Part shown: positions 1-7,352 of the stretch, in pieces
Numbering within the stretch: position 1 is the first letter of the stretch
Layout of the letters: every line of letters begins with the position of its first letter
Source: Candidatus Segatella mututuai
Lineage (GTDB): Bacteria > Bacteroidota > Bacteroidia > Bacteroidales > Bacteroidaceae
Reading direction: 5' to 3'
NCBI GenBank assembly: GCA_002439605.1
Contig: DJOI01000060.1
Span: forward strand, 3,708 to 11,813
DNA: 8,106 nucleotides
Position numbers and translations under genes: made by a program
The notes under the pieces: generated by a model
What the model saw: the letters and a program-made list of their open reading frames with translations, nothing else
What the model was told of the DNA's origin: nothing
The model's database searches: none

Positions 1-635
1 ACCTCATCATTGTCAATGTGGAACACACTGACAGAATTCTCGATGGCTGTCTCTGTAGCCACACGCTGGATGGTCTGGATGACAATCTTCTTGGCCTGCT
101 GGTTGGCATTGAGCTTGGCTTCGTCCATGATCTCGTTAACGTAGCTGGCGGCATCGAGCTTGGCCTGATCCTTCAGGCTTTCTACGAGACGTTGCTTGGC
201 TTCCTCGGCGCTCAGCCCGGAGAGTTCCTCGAGCTTCTCCTGTTCCTGACGCTGCATCTTCTCCAGCTCCTGCTGCTTGATGGCGAGGAGTTTCTTCTCG
301 TTCTCTATGCGCTGGTTGTTCTGCTCCACCTCCTGCTTGCGACGACCGAGCTCTTCCTGTCGCTGGTTGAGGGAAATCTCGCGCTGCTTGAGCTTGTTCT
401 CGCTCTGCTGGATGCGGGAGTTGCGCTGCTGCACCTCTTTCTCCAGTTCGGCCTTCTTGTTGAGGAATTTCTCCTTCACCTCGAGCAACTTTTTTTCCTT
501 CACTACTTCCGCCTCTTTATTGGCGGCTTCTATCATTTCATTATATTTTCCCTTGATGATATAACGGAAAATGAAAAACCCCACGGCTCCTCCCAAAACG
601 AGGGCTACAAGGGCTGTTATGATTGTTAATACCAT
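1..635 (-). CDS. rny: Ribonuclease Y, N-terminal part (3' end beyond window)
   Basis: The membrane-anchored endoribonuclease RNase Y begins internal cleavage of mRNA. Reading leftward from the ATG at 635-633, the visible 211 residues start with one hydrophobic helix (about residues 2-24, ending FFIFRYI). A long, highly charged coiled coil rich in Lys, Glu and Gln follows (about 25-140). Next comes the conserved stretch with LSAEEAKQRLVESL and, near the edge, TETAIENSVSVFHIDNDE, which in this family leads directly into the KH domain. The KH and HD domains, including the catalytic His-Asp pair, lie beyond base 1, so activity cannot be judged here. The gene follows zapA in the same direction after about 105 bp, an order I recall from other Bacteroidales. 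No clear Shine-Dalgarno precedes the ATG; the upstream bases are very AT-rich, common in this phylum. Identity is secure; only the start of the gene is seen. Confidence 0.95.
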   Translation of the reverse strand, partial: MVLTIITALVALVLGGAVGFFIFRYIIKGKYNEMIEAANKEAEVVKEKKLLEVKEKFLNKKAELEKEVQQRNSRIQQSENKLKQREISLNQRQEELGRRKQEVEQNNQRIENEKKLLAIKQQELEKMQRQEQEKLEELSGLSAEEAKQRLVESLKDQAKLDAASYVNEIMDEAKLNANQQAKKIVIQTIQRVATETAIENSVSVFHIDNDE

Positions 636-660
636 TTATTTATATAATATGTATTTGTTA

Positions 661-790
661 ATATTCTCACCTGCATACGCAACTACAGCCTGAGGCCTTG
701 CGACAACGGGACATCCAAACGAACGGAGGACAAAACACCCTTACTTCTCCAGGGCATCCTCTATCTCGGCAGTAAGGCGGGTGAGAATAT
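661..790 (-). ncRNA. Candidate structured RNA (possible 6S RNA) between zapA and rny
   Basis: Bases 661-671 and 780-790 are perfect 11-bp inverted complements (ATATTCTCACC against GGTGAGAATAT), closing about 130 nt. Inside lie a hairpin at 678-702 (CGCAA/TTGCG outer stem, GCC/GGC inner stem, TGA loop on the plus strand) and a CCTTAC/GTAAGG pairing near the zapA 3' end. A long stem closing an open centre recalls 6S RNA, the RNA-polymerase-binding regulator, whose gene in many Proteobacteria lies beside zapA. Against this, the element overlaps the last 50 bases of zapA, I see no own promoter or terminator, and the motif known to me as Bacteroidales 6S is usually reported elsewhere. It may instead be a structured zapA-rny intercistronic region. 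The strand is assumed from the flanking genes; extension of the stem past 671 pairs slightly better as a plus-strand transcript. Confidence 0.3.
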
Positions 791-1043
791 CTTGATAAGG
801 TGCTGTATCGTTACGACCCGACTCCTTCTCATATCTCAAGGCGATATCGAGGAGCGACATGTAAAGAATCTCCTTGTCGCTCTTGCGCCCCTTGAAAATC
901 TTGGAATACGAGTTGACGATATCGTTAATCAGTTTGCCTGACTTACGATAGTATTCCTCGTCCTCCCTCGGAATCTTCACCGAGAGGTCGGTGTCATAGA
1001 CATGTAATCTTATAAGTAATTTCTCTTGTTCCAAATCTGCCAT
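741..1043 (-). CDS. zapA: Cell division protein ZapA
   Basis: ZapA binds and bundles FtsZ at the division ring. The 100-residue product begins MADLEQEKLLIRLHVYD, has the N-terminal beta region with IPREDEEYYRKSGKLIND, and then a long helix (about residues 35-100) with the typical SDKEILYMSLLDIALRYEK segment that forms the dimeric coiled coil. Length matches the family. An upstream ATG at 1079 would add 12 residues but overlaps the preceding gene by 28 bp. The ATG at 1043 has GGAG 2 bp upstream, follows the previous stop by 8 bp, and gives the usual ZapA N-terminus, so I chose it. It sits in an apparent operon: coiled-coil protein, zapA, rny. Confidence 0.9.
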   Translation of the reverse strand: MADLEQEKLLIRLHVYDTDLSVKIPREDEEYYRKSGKLINDIVNSYSKIFKGRKSDKEILYMSLLDIALRYEKESGRNDTAPYQDILTRLTAEIEDALEK

Positions 1044-1051
1044 CGCTCCGA

Positions 1052-1345
1052 CTATTGATTGCTCAGTAGCGTTATACACTTGTTGACATCACGGACGAGC
1101 TTGGATATGCGCTTCTGCGTGGCCTCCATGTCGGCATCCGATATTGTCATCATCTTCGCCATTTTCAAGCTGCTGTAATCGTGCTCCGCCTGCGACAATT
1201 TTTCCTGCAACACCCTGATCTGGGCATCGCGCTCGTCCACCATATCATTGAGCTCGGCATTCTCTTTCTTGACTTTTCCAAACTCAAGAATCAACTGCCT
1301 CACACGTGTGGCAAACATATTGATTGTCTTTTCGTCAGCACTCAT
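1052..1345 (-). CDS. Small coiled-coil protein upstream of zapA (ZapB-like in character)
   Basis: This 97-residue protein is almost wholly helical in appearance. It starts MSADEKTINMFATRVRQLI, then runs through a heptad-rich segment (about residues 15-62, with KVKKENAELNDMVDERDAQI and VLQEKLSQAEHDY), and ends with a second helix (about 73-97). There is no signal peptide or membrane segment. It ends TAG 8 bp before the zapA start, so the two are almost certainly cotranscribed and a role with ZapA at the division ring is a reasonable inference. ZapB of E. coli is also a short coiled coil that partners ZapA, but I cannot claim homology because coiled coils resemble one another by composition. 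The start is supported by a promoter ending just upstream and by no earlier in-frame ATG close by. Confidence 0.75.
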   Translation of the reverse strand: MSADEKTINMFATRVRQLILEFGKVKKENAELNDMVDERDAQIRVLQEKLSQAEHDYSSLKMAKMMTISDADMEATQKRISKLVRDVNKCITLLSNQ

Positions 1346-1362
1346 ACTCTATTTTTTGGGTA

Positions 1363-1394
1363 CAAATATAGCGGATTTATTTCAAAAATGCAAA
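1363..1394 (-). promoter_or_regulatory. Bacteroidetes-type promoter for the coiled-coil/zapA/rny operon
   Basis: Read leftward, TTTG (1394-1391) is followed after 20 bp by TATATTTG (1370-1363), a full match to the -7 consensus TAnnTTTG. Expected transcription start is a few bases further left, giving a leader of roughly a dozen bases before the ATG at 1345. Spacing is one base longer than the common 19. Confidence 0.7.
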
Positions 1395-1438
1395 TATTCC
1401 TCCAACTATTTGTGAATTTCATGCAATTTAGGTGGACA

Positions 1439-2089
1439 TCACTTGCCCAACTTGCCCTTTGCCTTCTCGATTTCCTCGTCCGACGGACGGGGTTCCTTCT
1501 TGGCGAGCATCAACACCTGGAAGGCGAAGTCGGAAACCCACTGCTGACTGAATCCCAACTGCTTGTCGAGCTGGCGAAGCTGCATGACGGTCTTCACCAC
1601 ACTGGCATCGCTAAAGTCGTTCTTGTTGAAAATGTCGTCGACGGTCTTCTGGGTCATGGTGTAGAGCGCCTTCTTCATGAACCCCGGCAGACGGAGCTTG
1701 AACTTCATCAGGTTACCCAAGAGCATCATGAGGTCTTGGGTGAAGGTCTGGAACTGGACAAGATATACATTTACATCCTGCAGCTTGTGACACTTCTTGC
1801 GGATGCTCTGGTCTATCTCTTTGAAAAAATTGTCGTCGGTGCCGTAGACGCTCCTCATCATCTTCTTGACGTGGGCTTTCTCGCCCAGCCCTAACTTGTT
1901 GTTCTGGGTGGGAACACGAAAAGTGGCCTTGAAGGCGCGAAGGTCGGGCAACATCGCCAGGTTGGTGATGCCTAACTGCGATGCCAGCGCTGCCTGGAAA
2001 TACACTCTGACAAGCGTCATGTAGTCTTCCATGCCGCCAACCTTTTTATCCTCGACCTTGCGACCGAACAGTTTTGAAAATACTCCCAT
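1439..2089 (-). CDS. Conserved-looking hypothetical protein, 216 residues
   Basis: I do not recognise this protein. It is soluble in appearance: no signal peptide and no convincing membrane helix. It begins MGVFSKLFGRKVEDKK and is rich in basic and hydrophobic residues with predicted helical stretches. Examples are the region MEDYMTLVRVYFQAALA (about 20-36), a Met/Leu-rich segment FTQDLMMLLGNLMKFKLRL (about residues 116-134), and a charged C-terminus, RPSDEEIEKAKGKLGK. The Gly-Val-Phe-Ser-Lys-Leu-Phe-Gly start resembles short amphipathic N-termini that touch membranes, but this is only an impression. It has its own strong promoter and is followed by 93 bp containing a second promoter, so it may be transcribed separately from the zapA group, although no terminator lies between them. 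Codon use and the intact frame with a matching promoter argue that it is a real gene. Confidence 0.85.
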   Translation of the reverse strand: MGVFSKLFGRKVEDKKVGGMEDYMTLVRVYFQAALASQLGITNLAMLPDLRAFKATFRVPTQNNKLGLGEKAHVKKMMRSVYGTDDNFFKEIDQSIRKKCHKLQDVNVYLVQFQTFTQDLMMLLGNLMKFKLRLPGFMKKALYTMTQKTVDDIFNKNDFSDASVVKTVMQLRQLDKQLGFSQQWVSDFAFQVLMLAKKEPRPSDEEIEKAKGKLGK

Positions 2090-2129
2090 TATTCGTTATT
2101 TATGATTTATACAAATTTTAAATTATCTG

Positions 2130-2160
2130 CAAAAGTACAATAAAACTATAAAATATCAAA
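2130..2160 (-). promoter_or_regulatory. Consensus Bacteroidetes promoter of the 216-residue protein gene
   Basis: Read leftward, TTTG (2160-2157), exactly 19 bp, then TACTTTTG (2137-2130): a full match to TTTG-N19-TAnnTTTG. Transcription would begin near 2123, leaving a leader of about 30 bases before the ATG at 2089. Confidence 0.85.
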
Positions 2161-2215
2161 ATCGACAGGGCTTTTTTTGAGATGAAACACTTTTTTCATG
2201 CTTTTTCCGCCATTT

Positions 2216-2250
2216 TTTACACCATATTTAAATAAAAAGCATTACCTTTG
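2216..2250 (+). promoter_or_regulatory. Probable promoter of the polysaccharide gene cluster
   Basis: TACCTTTG at 2243-2250 matches the -7 consensus TAnnTTTG. The -33 element is weak: the best candidate is TTTA at 2216-2219, 23 bp upstream, in a T-rich run. This is the only such -7 box I see in the rightward direction before the first gene, giving a leader of about 70 bases. A poor -33 box could mean dependence on an activator. Confidence 0.6.
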
Positions 2251-2256
2251 CACCAT

Positions 2257-2296
2257 CTTTGCCATGCATGGGGGGTGGAAACAGACGTCCCCAAAG
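2257..2296 (+). promoter_or_regulatory. Possible leader hairpin before the sugar-phosphate transferase gene
   Basis: In the predicted 5' leader, CTTTG (2257-2261) can pair with CAAAG (2292-2296), and a run of six G (2270-2275) faces CCCC (2289-2292). No T-tract follows, so it is not an intrinsic terminator. It might shape the leader RNA, but the pairing is modest and could be chance. Confidence 0.25.
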
Positions 2297-2328
2297 TAAA
2301 AGATGCTAAAAATAAATTGTGAAGAAAT

Positions 2329-3753
2329 ATGGAAAGAAACAATGGAAACATCTTGGTCAAAGAATGCGTTGTCATCGCAGACTTTGCCATCCTCAACCTG
2401 GTGTTGCTGGCATATATTCTGTTCTTGCCGGACATTTCGCCAAACGCATTCGAACTATCTGCGAAAATGACGTTTTTCGCAGCCAATGTCTCTATGTTCA
2501 TCGCAGAGACCATGTACTCCACCATCATTCATCTAAGAAAGGTGAATTTCATGCAGGCGTGCAAACGTACATTCTACCTGAGTATGCTGACCACCGTCCT
2601 GTTCTTCCTATCGATGAGAATCTTCGTCAGCCACGGCGGATTGTTTCACTTCTGCATACTGTTCTTCGCCTCGCTCTACATCGTCCTTGTCATAGCAAGG
2701 GCACTGGAGTTGTGGTTGCTGAGATATTACCGCACCAAGGGTTACAACAACCGCACCGCTGTCTTCGTGGGCAACGACCCAGCTGTGCTCGACATGTACA
2801 ACGCCTTAATGGAAGACCCGGCTGCAGGTTATCGGGTAAGCGGATACTTCGCCGATGCCGACATAGATGGAGCGCCAAAGGATTTCGTGAGACTGGGGGC
2901 CATAGCGGCACTGAATGAAGTGATAGACAGCTCCATCGACAACGCAATCCATGGCATGCCGACCCATATCCACGAACTGTTCTGCTGTCTGTCGCACGAA
3001 CAGTCGAAGGAGGTGGTAAGACTGATGCAGTTCTGCGACAAGAACGTGATTCATTTCTATTACCTGCCACGCCAGTTCGAGGGTTACCGGCTGCACCTCG
3101 ACGCACTGCAGTTCATGGGCAAGAATGTATACACCAACCATATCGAGCCTCTGTCGAACCCCACCAACCGCTTCATCAAACGTACGTTCGACGTGGTGGT
3201 GAGCGGCATTGCGTGCCTGTGCATGCTTCCGTTCATACCCATCATAGCACTCATCATCAAGCTGCAGAGTCCTGGCCCCATCTTCTTCCTGCAGGACAGG
3301 ACAGGCATCAACGGCACGACGTTCAAATGCATCAAGTTTCGCTCCATGCACGTCAACAAGGATGCCGACCTGGCGCAGGCCACGGAGCACGACCCACGCA
3401 AGTTCGCCTTTGGCAACTTCATGAGAAAGACCAACATCGACGAGTTCCCGCAGTTCTTCAACGTGCTGCGCGGCGACATGAGCATCGTGGGTCCGCGACC
3501 GCACATGCTTCATCACACCGAGGCCTACGGTGCCATCATCAACAAATACATGGTGCGCCACTTCGCCAAACCTGGCATCACGGGATGGGCGCAGGTAACA
3601 GGCTATCGCGGCGAGACCAAGGAACTGTGGCAGATGGAAGAGCGCGTACGCCGCGACATCTGGTATCTGGAAAACTGGTCGTTCTGGCTCGACATACACA
3701 TCATCTTCCTCACGGCCAAGAGCATCGTTTGCCCCGACAAGAATGCATACTAA
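2329..3753 (+). CDS. Polyprenyl-phosphate sugar-1-phosphate transferase (WbaP/WcaJ type)
   Basis: This membrane enzyme moves a hexose-1-phosphate, probably glucose- or galactose-1-phosphate, from a nucleotide sugar to undecaprenyl phosphate, the first committed step of repeat-unit assembly. The 474 residues show four N-terminal membrane helices (about 12-32, 46-66, 81-100, 105-127). A Rossmann-like CoA-binding-type domain follows, with TAVFVGND near 143-150. Next is the hydrophobic re-entrant segment (about 288-312) and the C-terminal catalytic domain: PGPIFFLQDRTGINGTTFK, then CIKFRSM, the Asp-Glu pair D371-E372 in NIDEFPQ, VGPRPH at 387-392, and KPGITGWAQV from 414. All catalytic signatures are intact and length is typical. 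The exact sugar cannot be read from sequence. It is the first gene of the cluster; the start at 2329 has only weak Shine-Dalgarno character (GAAGAAA). Confidence 0.93.
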   Translation: MERNNGNILVKECVVIADFAILNLVLLAYILFLPDISPNAFELSAKMTFFAANVSMFIAETMYSTIIHLRKVNFMQACKRTFYLSMLTTVLFFLSMRIFVSHGGLFHFCILFFASLYIVLVIARALELWLLRYYRTKGYNNRTAVFVGNDPAVLDMYNALMEDPAAGYRVSGYFADADIDGAPKDFVRLGAIAALNEVIDSSIDNAIHGMPTHIHELFCCLSHEQSKEVVRLMQFCDKNVIHFYYLPRQFEGYRLHLDALQFMGKNVYTNHIEPLSNPTNRFIKRTFDVVVSGIACLCMLPFIPIIALIIKLQSPGPIFFLQDRTGINGTTFKCIKFRSMHVNKDADLAQATEHDPRKFAFGNFMRKTNIDEFPQFFNVLRGDMSIVGPRPHMLHHTEAYGAIINKYMVRHFAKPGITGWAQVTGYRGETKELWQMEERVRRDIWYLENWSFWLDIHIIFLTAKSIVCPDKNAY

Positions 3754-3860
3754 GCCTAACAGCTAACAGCATACCCACGAAGAAGGAAACCGAGATAAAG
3801 CGACAAAGATAATCATACAACAGAATATTCACGCAACAGAAACAACAAAGACTAAAAAAT

Positions 3861-4733
3861 ATGAAAGGTATCGTTTTAGCAGGAGGGTCAGGCACACGCC
3901 TCTACCCTATCACGAAGGGCATCAGCAAGCAGCTGATACCCATCTTCGACAAGCCCATGGTCTACTACCCAATCTCGGTACTCATGCTGGCTGGCATCAA
4001 GGAAATACTCATCATATCCACCCCTTACGATCTGCCAGGATTCAAACGCCTGCTGGGTGACGGAAGCGAGTTGGGCGTGAGATTCGAATACGCCGAGCAG
4101 CCATCGCCCGACGGACTGGCGCAGGCTTTCATCATTGGCGAGGAGTTCATCGGCGACGACGATGTGTGCCTGGTCTTGGGCGACAACATCTTTTATGGCG
4201 CTGGCTTCTCAGCCTTGCTGAAGGAGAGCGCGAAGGCTGCAAAAAAGGGGCTGGCAAGCGTCTTCGGCTACTATGTGAACGACCCGGAGAGATACGGCGT
4301 AGCGGAATTTGACAAGGACGGCAATTGCCTCAGCATCGAGGAGAAGCCTGAGCATCCGAAGAGCAACTATGCCGTGGTGGGACTCTACTTCTACCCCAAC
4401 GACGTGGTGAAAGTGGCAAAGAGCATCAAGCCCAGCGCACGGGGAGAGCTGGAGATAACAACCGTCAACCAGCACTATCTGAGCAAGAACGTACTGAAAG
4501 TGCGCACCCTGCAGAGAGGCTTCGCATGGCTCGACACCGGAACGCACGACAGCCTGTCGGAAGCCAGCACCTTCATCGAGGTCATCGAGAAGCGACAAGG
4601 GCTGAAGGTGGCTTGTCTGGAAGAAATAGCCTACAAACAGGGCTGGATCAACGCCGAACAACTCGCCAATCTGGCCAAACCCATGCTGAAGAACGACTAC
4701 GGCAAGTACCTGCTCGAACTGGCGAAACGGTAA
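3861..4733 (+). CDS. rfbA: Glucose-1-phosphate thymidylyltransferase
   Basis: RfbA (RmlA) makes dTDP-glucose from dTTP and glucose-1-phosphate, the entry to dTDP-rhamnose and other dTDP-deoxysugars, in the cytoplasm. The 290-residue sequence has the nucleotide-binding start LAGGSGTRLYPIT (residues 6-18) with GISKQL just after. It also has YPISVLMLAGI, the metal-binding GDN at 107-109, EEKP at 160-163, and AWLDTGTHDSL at 222-232. Length and motifs are those of the homotetrameric short form. It starts 107 bp after the transferase gene with no Bacteroidetes promoter in the gap, so it is probably in the same transcript. rfbB, rfbC and rfbD, which usually accompany it, are absent from the window and may be elsewhere. 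The start codon has no strong ribosome binding site, but the family N-terminus fixes it. Confidence 0.96.
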   Translation: MKGIVLAGGSGTRLYPITKGISKQLIPIFDKPMVYYPISVLMLAGIKEILIISTPYDLPGFKRLLGDGSELGVRFEYAEQPSPDGLAQAFIIGEEFIGDDDVCLVLGDNIFYGAGFSALLKESAKAAKKGLASVFGYYVNDPERYGVAEFDKDGNCLSIEEKPEHPKSNYAVVGLYFYPNDVVKVAKSIKPSARGELEITTVNQHYLSKNVLKVRTLQRGFAWLDTGTHDSLSEASTFIEVIEKRQGLKVACLEEIAYKQGWINAEQLANLAKPMLKNDYGKYLLELAKR

Positions 4734-4814
4734 AAGCATGGCATAATATATACCTATTTTATATATAGTATAAAAAAGAGAAGATCAACTATCACAAAGA
4801 AAAAGATCAACACA

Positions 4815-7340
4815 ATGGAAGAAACAAAATATCCAAAACAGGAATACCTGCAGGATGAAGAGGAAAAGTCTTCTTTTGACATCAAACAAATCTACACCAT
4901 CCTGGTGCTCTACTGGAAATGGTTTGTATTGTCTACCATCATCTGCTTAGGTGCCGCCTACATTTACCTGCGATACGCCACCCCCATCTACCAGGCACAG
5001 GCCAAGCTGCTCATCAAGGACGACGACTCACAGACAACAAGAGGCAGGAGCAGCAGCATCATGAACAATATCATGAACACCTCGAATCTGGGCATCATCT
5101 CCAACTCGGCAGGTTTCGACAATGAGATAGAAATCCTGGGATCTTGCGACTTGGCGCAGCAGGTGGTCACCGACCTAAAGCTCTATGCCACCTATCGACA
5201 CCCGGGACACATCAAGGATGCCACCTTGTACCGCAACCAGGAAATCAACGTCGACATGGACACGGCGCACCTAAAGAAGTTGGATGCGCCCATACTGCTG
5301 AAAATCACCCGCGAAGGCAACAACTATTGCGTGACAGGAACTTACTATACACCTGTCGAGGAGAACTCGCAGAAGATGATCAAGAAGAGCATCGACAAGA
5401 CGTTCAGCCGTCTGCCTGCCACCATAGGCACACAGGTGGGTGTTGTCGTGCTGACGCAGAACGGCCATCGTACACTTGCCGATGGACAGGTGCTGGAGGC
5501 GACCCTGAGCTCACCCGTAAGGACAGCCATCAAATATTTGAGCAACCTCACCGTAAGCCAGACATCAAAAACCACGACAATCGCCCAGTTGGTACTGAAA
5601 GACGAGTTTCCACGGAGAGCCGTCGACTACCTGAACCAGCTGGCCGTCGTATACAACCGACAGGCCAATGAGGACAAGAACATCATCGCCGTGCGCACGG
5701 AACAGTTCATCAACAACCGTCTGGAGAAAATCAATGCCGAGCTGGGCAACACGGAAGGAGAGTTGGAGAGCTACAAGAAGCACAACAGAGTGGTAGAGCT
5801 CAAGCTGAACGCCACCGCAGCCATCGCCAATGCCGACACTTATGTTCAAAAACTCAACGATGCCAACACCCAGATAGCATTGCTCGACGAATTGCGCAAG
5901 TACATGAACGAGCCCAGCAACAATCACCAGCCCATCCCATCGAATGTGGGTCTGAGCGACGCAAGTGCCACGGCACTCATCAACGAATACAACAAGATAG
6001 CTCTGCAACGCAACCAACTATTGCACAGCGCCAGCGAGAATTCGCCTACCGTAACGCCGCTCACAGCCCAACTCGACGACCTGAGCTCATCCATCCGCCG
6101 TGCCATGAAACAGGCTCGCAATGGCTTGGAGATTCAGCGCAACAGCATCGCCTCGCAGAGCAACAAGTACCAGGGACAAATAGGAGAAACGCCCGAACAG
6201 GAGCGCATGCTGACACAAATCGGCAGACAGCAGGAAGTGAAGTCTGGTCTTTACCTGATGTTGCTGCAGAAGCGTGAGGAGAACTCCATCTCGCTCGCTG
6301 CCACGGCCGACAAAGGCAAGTTGATCGACGGACCTATGTTCGGAGGAAAGATAAGCCCCAAGAGTTCCATCATCATGCTGATAGCCCTCGTCTTAGGCAT
6401 TGCCATCCCGGCAGCCATCATCTTCTTGGTACAGTTCTTCCGCTACAAGATAGAGGGACACGACGATGTGGAGAAACTCACCACCCTGCCAATTCTCGCC
6501 GATGTGGCAGTGGCAAGCGACAGCGCAAAGAGCAAGGCCGACATTGTGGTGCACGAGAACAGAAACAACCTGATGGAGGAAATTTTCCGAGGGTTGAGAA
6601 CCAACCTACAGTTCATGCTGAAAGAGAACGAAAAGGTGATCCTGTTCACTTCGACCACATCGGGCGAGGGAAAAACCTTCACCGCCTCGAATGTAGCCAT
6701 CAGCTTCGCCTTGTTGGGAAAGAAAGTCATCATCATAGGCCTCGACATCCGCAAGCCAAGGTTGGCTGAGCTCTTCGAAATCGACGACCATCACCACGGC
6801 ATAACTACACTGCTTGCCAAAGACCACAACTCATGGCAGGATATCGAGGAGCAAATCGTCAATTCGGGTGTCAACAAAAACCTCGACTTGCTCATGGCAG
6901 GTCCGATACCTCCCAACCCAGCAGAGCTAATCGCCCGACATAGCCTCGATGACATCATGCCGCTGCTGAAAGAGCACTACGACTACATTTTGATAGACAC
7001 AGCACCAGTAGGTCTTGTTTCTGACACACTACAGATAAGCCGCATCGCCAACGCAACTGTGTACATATGTCGTGCAGACTATACTCCGAAGTCAAGCTTC
7101 AACCTCATCAACACGCTGAGCCAAGACAAGAAGATGCCAAAGATGTCGATAGTAATCAACGGCATCGACCTGTCGAAGAAAAAGTATGGCTACTATTATG
7201 GTTATGGAAAATATGGCAAGTATGGGAAATACGGGAAATATGGCTCATACAAGGGTTATGGCAGCTCGGTATATGGGAGCTACGGAAACTACAGCAACAG
7301 CCATTACGGCGACCAGAACGACAACAGCGTAAAACATTAA
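4815..7340 (+). CDS. Wzc-type polysaccharide co-polymerase and tyrosine autokinase
   Basis: An inner-membrane protein that sets polymer length and drives export of capsule or exopolysaccharide through cycles of autophosphorylation. The 841 residues contain: a cytoplasmic start; membrane helix 1 (about 35-54); a Wzz-like periplasmic domain; coiled-coil stretches (about 295-345 and 400-480); the GNVR-type segment with RQQEVKSGLYLMLLQKREEN; membrane helix 2 (about 517-540); and a fused BY-kinase domain. The kinase shows the ExxRxxR oligomer motif (E589, R592, R595), Walker A SGEGKT (K620), Walker A' LDIRKPRL (D644) and Walker B DYILIDTAP (D728). The tail has 15 tyrosines between residues 791 and 831, the autophosphorylation cluster. 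Fusion of both halves is the Gram-negative arrangement. No Wza-like channel gene is adjacent. The ATG at 4815 lies 81 bp after rfbA, without an evident promoter. Confidence 0.95.
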   Translation: MEETKYPKQEYLQDEEEKSSFDIKQIYTILVLYWKWFVLSTIICLGAAYIYLRYATPIYQAQAKLLIKDDDSQTTRGRSSSIMNNIMNTSNLGIISNSAGFDNEIEILGSCDLAQQVVTDLKLYATYRHPGHIKDATLYRNQEINVDMDTAHLKKLDAPILLKITREGNNYCVTGTYYTPVEENSQKMIKKSIDKTFSRLPATIGTQVGVVVLTQNGHRTLADGQVLEATLSSPVRTAIKYLSNLTVSQTSKTTTIAQLVLKDEFPRRAVDYLNQLAVVYNRQANEDKNIIAVRTEQFINNRLEKINAELGNTEGELESYKKHNRVVELKLNATAAIANADTYVQKLNDANTQIALLDELRKYMNEPSNNHQPIPSNVGLSDASATALINEYNKIALQRNQLLHSASENSPTVTPLTAQLDDLSSSIRRAMKQARNGLEIQRNSIASQSNKYQGQIGETPEQERMLTQIGRQQEVKSGLYLMLLQKREENSISLAATADKGKLIDGPMFGGKISPKSSIIMLIALVLGIAIPAAIIFLVQFFRYKIEGHDDVEKLTTLPILADVAVASDSAKSKADIVVHENRNNLMEEIFRGLRTNLQFMLKENEKVILFTSTTSGEGKTFTASNVAISFALLGKKVIIIGLDIRKPRLAELFEIDDHHHGITTLLAKDHNSWQDIEEQIVNSGVNKNLDLLMAGPIPPNPAELIARHSLDDIMPLLKEHYDYILIDTAPVGLVSDTLQISRIANATVYICRADYTPKSSFNLINTLSQDKKMPKMSIVINGIDLSKKKYGYYYGYGKYGKYGKYGKYGSYKGYGSSVYGSYGNYSNSHYGDQNDNSVKH
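7185..7307 (+). repeat. Tyrosine-rich tail coding repeat of the Wzc-type kinase
   Basis: This segment encodes residues 791-831, 15 of 41 being tyrosine. Its core (7206-7241) is four tandem Gly-Lys-Tyr units using three Gly codons (GGA, GGC, GGG), two Lys codons and two Tyr codons. The varied codons suggest the repeat is kept at the protein level rather than by recent DNA slippage. Confidence 0.85.
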
Positions 7341-7352
7341 CAGGAAAAGAAA

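Noticed and set aside
18..629. Rightward 203-codon open frame opposite ribonuclease Y
   Set aside because: It is the antisense shadow of the rny coiled-coil region; its Leu-rich translation is what reversed Lys/Glu/Gln codons give, and it has no promoter or ribosome binding site.
1181..1894. Rightward 237-codon open frame crossing two leftward genes
   Set aside because: It runs antisense through the end of the coiled-coil gene, a promoter and most of the 216-residue protein gene, both better supported.
2264..2271. Palindrome around CATGCATG in the cluster leader
   Set aside because: Too short and simple to call an operator; no second copy nearby.
2806..3699. Leftward 297-codon open frame opposite the sugar-phosphate transferase
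   Set aside because: The plus-strand frame has every catalytic motif of its family; the antisense frame has His/Val-rich sequence typical of shadows.
3754..3860. Separate promoter for rfbA
   Set aside because: No TAnnTTTG-type box on the plus strand in this 107-bp gap; a doubled CTAACAG just after the transferase stop is the only pattern and is trivial.
4209..4739. Leftward 176-codon open frame opposite rfbA
   Set aside because: Antisense to a fully motif-supported rfbA, with no promoter or recognisable domain.
4781..4811. Direct repeat AAGATCAAC at 4781-4789 and 4803-4811 upstream of the kinase gene
   Set aside because: Only 9 bp, two copies, in A-rich DNA; likely chance without conservation data.
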